The translations under genes were made by a program, and so were the position numbers. The notes under the pieces are model-generated. The model was not told the origin of the DNA. It saw only the letters and a program-made list of their open reading frames with translations, and did not search any database. Shown in pieces: positions 31,777 to 40,098 of a stretch of 50,220 nt of DNA; positions within the stretch are counted from its first letter, which is position 1, and each line of letters starts with the position of its first letter. This stretch comes from Haematobacter missouriensis (GTDB taxonomy: Bacteria > Pseudomonadota > Alphaproteobacteria > Rhodobacterales > Rhodobacteraceae), in assembly GCF_000740775.1 (NCBI RefSeq), contig NZ_JFGS01000031.1, forward strand, positions 1 through 50,220. Direction: 5' to 3'.

Positions 31777-33897
31777 TCAGGAACCCCTGTTTCGATCATG
31801 ACGTGCAGCGATCCACTGGCCGAGACTCTTCAATTCGGCCGCGCTGAAGCCCGTGGCCATCGCATCGGCAGCGCGCTGCATCATCGCCCGATCGTCCGGG
31901 GCCGTGGACTTCGCAGGCCAGGACGATCGAAAGTGCTCGCAGGCATGGCTGAACCCGGCCGCCCAGTTCCGCATGGCCATCTGGCTGCGCCCGGACATTG
32001 CGGCCGTGAATTCCGCAGGCTTGTTCGCTTGGTCTACGCAGGCGTTCGCGCGCATCAGGATCAGATCGGCGAAGCGCTGGATACTGTCCGGCGTCAGGTT
32101 TCCAATGGCGCTGCCGAGGATTTCGGGCAACCACCTGTTGGGCGCGATCACCTTCGGCGCGATGGTGACCGACATCAGGAACCCGTCGATCCAATCCGCC
32201 GTGATCGCCGAGCCCTTCACGAGGCGTGCCAGTTCGCCCTTCCGCTCCGGCTTTGGCGTACATGCCTCCGCCTCTTCCGCCCATTCCTCGAGCGTGGCGT
32301 CCGGATTCACGTCCGGGTCGTCGAATACCCATGCCTCGACTGTCTGGTCGTGGACATCGGCCATGACCGGGATCCTCTTCAGATCGCGTCCTTCGAGGAG
32401 CGCCACAGCCGTGGCCGTGAAGCTGTTGGCGTCCGGGTGGTCGGCCGCCGTCAGCACATCGGCCGCCCGCGCGACAAGTCGCGCCCAGAAGTCGCGTCGG
32501 GTCTCGAGCCATCGCCACAGCGCCGAGTCCAGCGCGCGCGGGCTGTGGCGGCCCTCGAGCACCTCATGCGCATGATCGCTTTCCTCGAACCAGCTCTGGA
32601 CGATCTCATGACGATCCCACCAGCCTTCGCTGGCATTGATCAGCTTGCCTCGCGCCTGCGCCGAGAGGTCGCGTATACGTTCCGACGCGGGCAAGGCAGA
32701 GATCATGGCTTCGGTCGTGACGGCTTCAGGTCGCAGCTTGTCGAGGCCGCAGAGTTCCGCCACCTCGATGAGTCCCGGGGCCGGGGGCAGCCCTGCTGCC
32801 AGGCCATCGGCCAGCGCCATGGCGAGGCTGCCTTCGAGCCAGGAGAGGGGCACCTTGACCGCGCCGGTTTCCTGGCTGATGCGGCTGATCAGCGCCTTCT
32901 GTTCGCTCGCCGACGTGCAGGGCACGGCATAGGCGTCCTTGACCCCGTGGCCCTGCTTGAAGAGCAGCATCGCGGTCTTGCGGCTTCCGCCCGATTGCAG
33001 CGCGATCATGAGGCTTTGCGCGCCGCCGCCATCGGGCAGTGTGGCCATGACCGAATTGATGGTCCACGGCTTGGCTGATGCGCCGGTCACCAGGCCCGAC
33101 CGCATGGCGAGTTTCAATGCCTTGTCCACCGAGGCGCGGGCCTCGTCCTGAGGCATCCAGCTGCGCAGGATCACCATCTTGCCTGCAACCTCTTCCGACA
33201 GCGTGCCGGCGGTGGCGCGTTCGCTCAGCGCCCATGCAGCCGCAGCGCGGATCTGCGCTGACGGATCGAGCAGCCAGAAACATGCCAGCTTCACGTGGAT
33301 CGGCTCCGATCGTCCAACCGACCATGCAATGACGTGCTGACGCATTGCCGACGGCATTGCCGGGAACGTCTCGGTCAGCGCTGCATGCAGCGCGAGCGCA
33401 TCGCCCTCGGTCTGCTCGATCAGACTGCGGAACAGATCTTCCAGCGCCGCCTCCGCCGCGATAAAATCCTGCGGAGCAGGATCGGGCGCTGCGCGCATCA
33501 TATCGGCGGAAGAAACCTCCAGAGATGCGGGTGCGGGCAGTCCGTTCCTCGTCCATGCGCTTGCAAGAAGCAGGCGGTGGAAGGGGCTCAGGCGCCCCTG
33601 GCCAGAAGCCAGTTCGACCGCGTCCGCCACCGCCTCAAGAAAGGCATCGCCGCGCTTCTTTCGGTTCTCCTTGGCGATACGCGCGGCACTCAGTGCCGAT
33701 GCCAGCAATTCGGTGAGTGGCTCCAGCTCCGGGGCACTCTCCTCCGTGGCGCAGAGCTTCGCGACCAGACGCCCACCCAATGCAGGCCGATGCAGCATCG
33801 TAAAGCTTGCGCGGTCGAGAATCTCGCCGCGCGCGTTATCATCGTCCCGCAGCCGCGACAGTTCCGCCAATGCTGTCTCGATCGGTCCTTCCGACAC
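31777..33897 (-). CDS. Large unrecognised protein with C-terminal UPF0149-like domain
   Basis: 706 residues from a GTG at 33897 with AGGG upstream. The C-terminal ~140 residues resemble UPF0149/YecA: DWIDGFLMSVTIAPKVIAP, NRWLPEILGS, MRANACVDQ and WAAGFSHACEHF. The N-terminal ~550 residues are helical and Ala-rich with HEAT-like stretches (DPSAQIRAAAAWALSER, residues ~210-226); I recognise no enzyme motif. It follows the DUF499 ATPase in the same direction after 89 bases and is the last gene before the converging LysR gene. It may therefore be the fifth gene of the defence operon. UPF0149 domains normally occur as short proteins, so this architecture is unusual. Function unknown; protein-protein scaffold or sensor is a guess. 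Confidence 0.7.
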   Translation of the reverse strand: MSEGPIETALAELSRLRDDDNARGEILDRASFTMLHRPALGGRLVAKLCATEESAPELEPLTELLASALSAARIAKENRKKRGDAFLEAVADAVELASGQGRLSPFHRLLLASAWTRNGLPAPASLEVSSADMMRAAPDPAPQDFIAAEAALEDLFRSLIEQTEGDALALHAALTETFPAMPSAMRQHVIAWSVGRSEPIHVKLACFWLLDPSAQIRAAAAWALSERATAGTLSEEVAGKMVILRSWMPQDEARASVDKALKLAMRSGLVTGASAKPWTINSVMATLPDGGGAQSLMIALQSGGSRKTAMLLFKQGHGVKDAYAVPCTSASEQKALISRISQETGAVKVPLSWLEGSLAMALADGLAAGLPPAPGLIEVAELCGLDKLRPEAVTTEAMISALPASERIRDLSAQARGKLINASEGWWDRHEIVQSWFEESDHAHEVLEGRHSPRALDSALWRWLETRRDFWARLVARAADVLTAADHPDANSFTATAVALLEGRDLKRIPVMADVHDQTVEAWVFDDPDVNPDATLEEWAEEAEACTPKPERKGELARLVKGSAITADWIDGFLMSVTIAPKVIAPNRWLPEILGSAIGNLTPDSIQRFADLILMRANACVDQANKPAEFTAAMSGRSQMAMRNWAAGFSHACEHFRSSWPAKSTAPDDRAMMQRAADAMATGFSAAELKSLGQWIAARHDRNRGS

Positions 33898-33986
33898 GTA
33901 TCCCTACTTTCTGAATCACGCCACCGCTGCCGTGGCCAATTTGTACCATCATTCTTACCTGCGGGACGACGAGCAACCCATCTCGA

Positions 33987-36900
33987 CTATTCGACCGACT
34001 TTTCGATGAACCCGAGTGTGTTGGCGTTTTCGACCAGCGTTCTGACCTTTGCCCGATCGAGGCCAGAAGGGACCTCGGCTTCGATTTCGAGCCTCAACTT
34101 CACATCGCTACCGGGAATGATGGTGAGTTGTTCGACGATGGCCTCAACGATCTGGTGCATGTCCCGCGCCGGCCTCTCGGCAGATACCATCACCGTTCCG
34201 GCAAATCGGGTCGGCCTCTTTTCCGTGGTGGTGGATTCTGATGTACCGCCGGTGTTCTGGCTACCGCTAGTTTCCCCTGAGGTCTCGGTCGCCTCGTCGG
34301 GATTACCGGTCGGCTCAGGCGGCACTGGCGACGGTCTATGTGTTTCCGCAACATCCGGTTTCACAATAATGCTGTCGCTATCGATGACCACAACGGCGTT
34401 GCCAGCGTGTGAGATCGCGAGACCCAGATAGGTGCCTGTCTTCTCGTCCCACCGCTCGGCATAGGCAAAGGGGCCGGGCAGAATGCCGCTCACGGCAGCC
34501 TGCACGGCCTTGATCAGCACCTCCTGGCTTTTGATGCGCGGAAGATAGATGTAGCGATTGAGAAACTCTCGCAGTTCCTTCAGGGACAGATGGGGCTTGC
34601 CGTTCCAGATGTATTTCTGGAGATCACGGTCGAGGCGAGACGGCCCCAGTTCCACGAGCAAGCCTTCTTCGGCGACCAGCTTCTTGCTGGCGCGCGCCAG
34701 CAGCCCGTCCTGCGCCGGAATTTTGCCCGACACCCATTCCCAGTCAGCCTGGGCGCTCTCCTGGGTCGGATAGTGCAGATAGCACCATGCCTCTTTCAGG
34801 CGCGTCTTCATCGTCTCGTTGGCCTCCGACAGTTGTGTCTTGGCCAGCGCACTGTCGCTCTGGGTGAGGTTGAGCCGCTCGGTGTCACGGACGATCTCGC
34901 CCCAGGCAAGGGAGGCGCGCACGGCATCCTTCAGATTATCGAGTTGCCGACTTTCCGCAGCGATGAATACCAGCATGTTGCGATAGACGCGCGGCGTGCT
35001 GCCGCGCTGCATCAAGATGTCTTTCGCCTCGACCAGCGCGTCCGAACCGTCGCGCCCGTTATGCGGATGCTGGACCCCCAGCACAACGGCACGCACGCCG
35101 CCCGCCTCATCGGGGACTTCGGCTGACGAGGCCGGCGCGACCTGAACCGCGTCGAAATGCCCGCGATCGGCGAGGCCATTTACATATTTCCCGAGTTCCG
35201 CGTCGATTGTCACATCGACCAGTGCCGCTTCAATCTGTGCCGCCTTATCCGCTGCGATACGGTTGAGGCTCGCCGACATCGAGTACCAGTAGCGGCCAAG
35301 ATCGGCGTGCATGAACTTCGCCTGGTTGGTCAACCGCCGCAGTGCATCGCCGAAGATCGCCGGACGCTCGCCCGGCTGCACGACCCCGAGATTGATCTGC
35401 TTGTCGTCGAGGCCGGTATTCTGCTGCTGGTGCGTCGGAGCTGTGCCCATGAAGATCGTGCGCGCAACGCGCCGAGTCGCCGAATAGCGGTTCAGGTTCG
35501 GTGCCGACTGGTCGATCTTGTATGGCGTGGATGCCGTGCCATCGACATCGCCGGCGATGATCGACTGCCAGGTCACGTCGAGATAATGCAGCAACTCCGG
35601 CTCAACGCGCGGCGAACTGACCGACACGCTGCCGGGCATGATCATCACCGAGGGGTCACCGCTCATCCAAAGCTCGTGAATGGCCTGCGCCATCAGGCGC
35701 AACACGCCGCGTGTGCGCTGGAATTTTTCCAGCGATCCCCAACTCGTATAAAGCTGATCGAACAGTTCGGGATGGATCGGATAGGCTTTTTCCAGCTTGC
35801 GCCGGTAATCTTCGTCGGCACAACCCTGCGGGAAGTCGTTGGCGTTTTCCCGGTACAGCTTGGCGAACTGCTTCAGCGTGTTGTCGCGGTGATGGAACTT
35901 GTCGCCGGGGATTTCCTTGAACAGCCGCCGCCGGACGATCTCATAGCTTTCTTCCTGGCTTGCCGGTCGCCATGAGGACTCCACGCGGCTGAAGGTCTGC
36001 TTGAGGCGGGCAAGTGCTTCTTGCCCACCTTCGCCGCCGACCTCGATCTGCGACGCTGGCAAGGACGCCACCAGCAGAGTGCCGGGGCTGGCCTTGACCG
36101 CCTCGGTCAGCGACTGGACGAAAGACAGGTTCGCGTCGAACGAACCGGACGGCAGCCCCTCGACCTTGTAGATCTGCCGCAGATAGGCGACCCATTCGTC
36201 GATCAGGATCAGGCAGGGCGCGTATGTCTTGAAGAGCGCCTCAAGCAGGTTCGAGCCCGGCGCAATGCCGCTGGCGTCATTCTCCGCCACCATGTCGAAG
36301 CCTTCCGGCCCGCCAAGCTGCCATGCCAATTCGCCCCAGGTCGTGCGGATCTTCCGGCCACCCTCGGCGTTCAGCACGTCTTGCGGTCCCCGCGACGTGC
36401 CGACCAGCACCGCGCGGCGGATAGCCTTCGGAACGCTCAGCCCCTGCTTGTCGAGCAACTGGTCCAGCCCCGACAAGTCCTGAACCGGCGTCGGCCCCGC
36501 CATGTGGTAAAGCGCCAACATCGAGTGTGTCTTGCCGCCGCCGAAATTCGTTTGCAACTCGACCACCGGATCCCCGCCAGCACCCGCAAGGCGCTTGGCC
36601 GCGCCGATTAGCAGCGTGCTCAATCCTTCGGTCAGATAGGTCCGGCTGAAAAACTGCTTCGGATCGCGATACTCGGCCGGCGCGCTGCCCGTATGCACCT
36701 TGGCGAGGTCGGCCGCGAACTCGGCCTGCTGGAACTCCCCCGTCGCCACATCCTGGTGCGGCTCGACCACCTCGCGCCACGGCAGCAGGCCCGCCACCGT
36801 CTCGACCGAGATTTCCAGCCGCTGGCTTTTGCGCCGCTCCTCGTTGCGCGCCAGTTCGGTGAATTTCGTGCGCAGGATGGTGTCGCGCATCTTGCCGATC

Positions 36901-37286
36901 TCGGCGGCGACCTCTCCGGCGCTGATCGCTTCCATCAGGCGGCGCATGCTGTCCAGCGCGCGCTCGGCATCGTCATAGGTGAACGGCTCGTTGTGCGAGA
37001 GCTTGTTGCGCACATCCAGCAGCTCGGACACATAGGACCGCTCCGGGTGCCCGAGGACCGTGGCGAACGCCTCCTTCCAGAAGGCCATCATGGTCTTGAG
37101 CAAGCCCTGCTGGTCCCAGCCCACATTCCCGGTCGAGTTCGGGCGCAACCCCTGAACGCGCTGGACCACCTCAAGCTGCCAATGCCCCTTGATCGCGGTT
37201 TCCAGCCGCTTCTCGACAAAGGGGATCAGCGCCGTCGGGATCAGTTCCATCCCCTCGAATACATATTGCCGCGTGCTTTTGGCCAT
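33987..37286 (-). CDS. DUF499 AAA-type ATPase with N-terminal Swt1-like HEPN domain (Hma-type system)
   Basis: 1099 residues. Residues ~1-120 look like a Swt1-type HEPN domain: GMELIPTALIPFVEKRL, then SELLDVRNKLSHNEPF, which contains the RX4H motif (R93, H98) of HEPN ribonucleases. The ATPase follows with Walker A TNFGGGKTHSM (~residues 246-256) and Walker B CLILIDEWVAYL. The DUF499 body continues to about residue 950, and a ~100-residue C-terminal domain after a Gly/Ser/Thr linker ends the protein. DUF499 ATPases pair with DUF1156 methylases and a helicase in defence islands (Hma in current catalogues). The gene starts 13 bases after the methylase. Confidence 0.88.
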   Translation of the reverse strand: MAKSTRQYVFEGMELIPTALIPFVEKRLETAIKGHWQLEVVQRVQGLRPNSTGNVGWDQQGLLKTMMAFWKEAFATVLGHPERSYVSELLDVRNKLSHNEPFTYDDAERALDSMRRLMEAISAGEVAAEIGKMRDTILRTKFTELARNEERRKSQRLEISVETVAGLLPWREVVEPHQDVATGEFQQAEFAADLAKVHTGSAPAEYRDPKQFFSRTYLTEGLSTLLIGAAKRLAGAGGDPVVELQTNFGGGKTHSMLALYHMAGPTPVQDLSGLDQLLDKQGLSVPKAIRRAVLVGTSRGPQDVLNAEGGRKIRTTWGELAWQLGGPEGFDMVAENDASGIAPGSNLLEALFKTYAPCLILIDEWVAYLRQIYKVEGLPSGSFDANLSFVQSLTEAVKASPGTLLVASLPASQIEVGGEGGQEALARLKQTFSRVESSWRPASQEESYEIVRRRLFKEIPGDKFHHRDNTLKQFAKLYRENANDFPQGCADEDYRRKLEKAYPIHPELFDQLYTSWGSLEKFQRTRGVLRLMAQAIHELWMSGDPSVMIMPGSVSVSSPRVEPELLHYLDVTWQSIIAGDVDGTASTPYKIDQSAPNLNRYSATRRVARTIFMGTAPTHQQQNTGLDDKQINLGVVQPGERPAIFGDALRRLTNQAKFMHADLGRYWYSMSASLNRIAADKAAQIEAALVDVTIDAELGKYVNGLADRGHFDAVQVAPASSAEVPDEAGGVRAVVLGVQHPHNGRDGSDALVEAKDILMQRGSTPRVYRNMLVFIAAESRQLDNLKDAVRASLAWGEIVRDTERLNLTQSDSALAKTQLSEANETMKTRLKEAWCYLHYPTQESAQADWEWVSGKIPAQDGLLARASKKLVAEEGLLVELGPSRLDRDLQKYIWNGKPHLSLKELREFLNRYIYLPRIKSQEVLIKAVQAAVSGILPGPFAYAERWDEKTGTYLGLAISHAGNAVVVIDSDSIIVKPDVAETHRPSPVPPEPTGNPDEATETSGETSGSQNTGGTSESTTTEKRPTRFAGTVMVSAERPARDMHQIVEAIVEQLTIIPGSDVKLRLEIEAEVPSGLDRAKVRTLVENANTLGFIEKSVE

Positions 37287-37299
37287 GTTCTGGCTCCCC

Positions 37300-40098
37300 T
37301 CAGAATCCCATACGGATCTGGCGATCCCCGCTTGTGTCGTGAATGCCCGCAGCCGCCTTCGTCAGTTCGGCCCAGTCGGCGATCAGGGCGTTGTAGGCCG
37401 TGGCCTCCTTCGCATCCTTCCGCTTGTTCGCGCTGATGTCGTAAAGGCAATAGGCTAGGTCTTTCACCGCCTCGGCCTGGCTGCCGATCTTTTTCAGCAA
37501 CACGGCGGCATCGTGCGAGATGCCGTCCCGCTCATGCGCCTTGACGAGGTGCTGGAGGCATTCCCACACCGTCAGGTGGCCGTCGCTCTCCGGCTCCCAA
37601 TCCTCGGCAAGTTCGTCGCGGGTCAGGATGCGGAGCTTGCCTGCCGCGCTTTCGACGATTCCGGCGTGCTTGACGCTTTCGACCGAAATGCCGCGCGCGC
37701 GGGCGAGGTTGTCGGCCACGCCGTAATCCCCCTTGCCGTTGCCGTTCTGCTGGAACCAGGTGATGGCAAAGCGGGACTCAGAATCGAACTCGCCCTCGAT
37801 GCCGCCGAGATATTCGTCCAGTTCCCGGTTGATCAGTTGCAGCGCGGTCTTGACGCTCATCGGGCTGTCGTCGGATTCCAGCACGGCCCGGTAGCGCGAG
37901 AACACGCCCATGCCGGGGCCGATGGCCGATTGCGGCATGTCGGCGGGGGCGATGTTGGCGGCCTGAAGCTCGGCGATGGCCGGGGGCAGTTCGCGCCTCA
38001 ACGCGCGGATGAACTCGGCCCGGGTGATGACCTCGGCGGAGGCCTCCTTCTTGCGGCAGACAAGCACGACCGAGTTGGCGAGGGCGTTGGTGCCCGCGGC
38101 GATCATCCGGTTCGCCATTTCGGTGCGCATCGGCCATGTGCCGACGACGGCATAACCGGCCTCGACCACGGCTTGCAGAAAGGTTGCCCAGCCGGTGGAA
38201 CTGATGCCTTCTTGGTCTATCTCGCTCTGCTTGAATGCGTAATAGATCGAGGCGGGGAAGGCATCAGACGACTGTTGCGCCATATTTGCGATAGCTTTTC
38301 CCATGCCGTCCATGAAAAATGCCTCGGCCGCATCTCTGCCGCCATGCCGATATGGCGTCGCGACGAGTTCCTCAGCCTTGGGGGTTGCTAGCACCCCGAA
38401 AATATCTGGATAAACTGGGCGAAGCGCGGGCTTTAGCCAACAGAAGAAAAAGTCCGAAAGATCGGCATAGCCGATATTATCATAGTAAGGTGGATCAGTC
38501 GAAATAACCGTCCCAACGGGGTAGTCAACCGTTTGAGCGTCGTGGTTTCGCTCTAGTCCATCTGCACGAGGGCTGAAGCGTTCAATGACTTTGACGATAC
38601 TGCCAAGGCTTGTTCGGTAATCTCCAGCGGCATCGGCGAATGCATTGTTCTCGCCAAAGTCCCACAGCATCGGGATGGCCTGTCGGCCAAACAAGTTCCG
38701 AACTTGTGTCTTCGATGACTCCCAACGGCAAAGTGAGTTTTGAATATCAGACAGGCGGCTAACGCCAAAACCCAGATACACGCTCACCGCCTCGGCATAG
38801 GCTTTTGCGCCCTTGCCGCCGTCGCGGAGCGGGGTTTCGTCGGGGGGCATCCCGGCGGCGAGGGCGTCGGCCTGAACCTGCGCCCGCGCCTCATGCACCA
38901 GATCGCTGAACGTGTTCAACGCGACAAGCTGGCGGTTGGTGAACAGTTTTCCGAACGTATCAAGTCCGTAATCCACCGTCCAGAAATTGCGCGGATCGCT
39001 CGGCAGGGGCGTTTCCGGCGACCATTCCGGCTTGGCGGAAAGCGCCAGTTCGGCATGATCGGCCTTCGGTTCGACATAGGCGCGGCTGCGGTTGCCCTCG
39101 GCCACGATGGCAATCAGGGTCTGCCCCATTTGGCCGGCCTTGCCCTTGGCTTTCACATAGTCCGGCGTGATTGCCGTATCCGAGATGATGCAACGGAAGT
39201 TGGCTCCACGACCGGCCTTGGTGCCCTCTTTCGCCGCCGCAAGCTCGGCCTTCGTTCCGCCCTGCCGGATGCGATAGCTGATGGTCTTGGCGTGACGGTC
39301 CACGACGGGCTCGACCCAAGCCTCGCGTCCGGCCTTGGAACTCAGCAGAAAGCTCGATGCAATCGGCACCTGCACATCCGCGAATGCCGGGTCTGGGCTC
39401 GGCACCGTCCGCGCCCAGATCCAGGCGATCACCGTCGCCTTTCCTCCTCCATACTCCTTTGGCAGGTCCACCTGCGGGTAAAGATGCCCGATACGCTCCC
39501 ACGCCTTCTCGCGCATCCATTCGCCGTAATATTTCACATCCTCGGCCAGCCCCTCGGCGTTGCGATAGAACGACCGTTCCTTGATGCCGGGGTGGATCGG
39601 GGGCATGTCCTTGAACTTCGGTGGGATCTCGATCATCGCCTTGCCGATCATCACCGCCACCGGGTTCAGGTCGGACCCATAGGCCGGCAGGCCCAGCCGC
39701 TGCGCCTCGAGCGGGATCGACCCGCCGCCCGAGAACGGGTCATAGACCGGCGGCAGCACCCCGCCGCACGAGCGTCGGATTTCCGCCCGCGCGCGTTCCA
39801 GCACCTCCTCGTTGGTCGAGTTCTCCCATTTCACCAGGTCCTCGATGATGGCAAACAGCCGCTGCCGCTCGCGCTCCTGATCCTCATGGGTGGGGAACTG
39901 GTCGGGGAGGCTGGAGGGATCGTCCACCAGCTGCGCAAACAGCACCGCCCGGCACGCCGCCAACGGCCGCCGCGCCCACCACAGATGCAGGGTGGAGGGG
40001 TGCCCATGCCGGATCGACTTCTCCCGAGCCGAGGCGGCGTTGATGGCCTCGAGCGGGATGGCGACTTCGATCAGTTTCTTCTTGTAGGGTTGGGTCAT
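37300..40098 (-). CDS. DUF1156 DNA methyltransferase (Hma-type system)
   Basis: 932 residues. The DUF1156 start is KKLIEVAIPLEAINAASAREKSIRHGHPSTLHLWWARRP. The SAM motif is VYDPFSGGGSIPLEA (~residue 117) and the catalytic DPPY is in ISTDPPYYDNIGYAD (~residue 532), the motif of amino-methyltransferases (N6-adenine or N4-cytosine). The large size and domain order match the methylases encoded with DUF499 ATPases and SNF2-type helicases. It should mark host DNA, so the linked helicase and ATPase act on unmodified phage DNA; this logic is inferred from restriction-like systems. The ATG overlaps the helicase stop as ATGA. Confidence 0.92.
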   Translation of the reverse strand: MTQPYKKKLIEVAIPLEAINAASAREKSIRHGHPSTLHLWWARRPLAACRAVLFAQLVDDPSSLPDQFPTHEDQERERQRLFAIIEDLVKWENSTNEEVLERARAEIRRSCGGVLPPVYDPFSGGGSIPLEAQRLGLPAYGSDLNPVAVMIGKAMIEIPPKFKDMPPIHPGIKERSFYRNAEGLAEDVKYYGEWMREKAWERIGHLYPQVDLPKEYGGGKATVIAWIWARTVPSPDPAFADVQVPIASSFLLSSKAGREAWVEPVVDRHAKTISYRIRQGGTKAELAAAKEGTKAGRGANFRCIISDTAITPDYVKAKGKAGQMGQTLIAIVAEGNRSRAYVEPKADHAELALSAKPEWSPETPLPSDPRNFWTVDYGLDTFGKLFTNRQLVALNTFSDLVHEARAQVQADALAAGMPPDETPLRDGGKGAKAYAEAVSVYLGFGVSRLSDIQNSLCRWESSKTQVRNLFGRQAIPMLWDFGENNAFADAAGDYRTSLGSIVKVIERFSPRADGLERNHDAQTVDYPVGTVISTDPPYYDNIGYADLSDFFFCWLKPALRPVYPDIFGVLATPKAEELVATPYRHGGRDAAEAFFMDGMGKAIANMAQQSSDAFPASIYYAFKQSEIDQEGISSTGWATFLQAVVEAGYAVVGTWPMRTEMANRMIAAGTNALANSVVLVCRKKEASAEVITRAEFIRALRRELPPAIAELQAANIAPADMPQSAIGPGMGVFSRYRAVLESDDSPMSVKTALQLINRELDEYLGGIEGEFDSESRFAITWFQQNGNGKGDYGVADNLARARGISVESVKHAGIVESAAGKLRILTRDELAEDWEPESDGHLTVWECLQHLVKAHERDGISHDAAVLLKKIGSQAEAVKDLAYCLYDISANKRKDAKEATAYNALIADWAELTKAAAGIHDTSGDRQIRMGF

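Noticed and set aside
31612-33078. Long plus-strand open frame opposite the UPF0149-like gene
   Set aside because: The translation is Arg/His/Gly-rich with no family feature and no ribosome site. The minus-strand gene has UPF0149 signatures and fits the operon direction.
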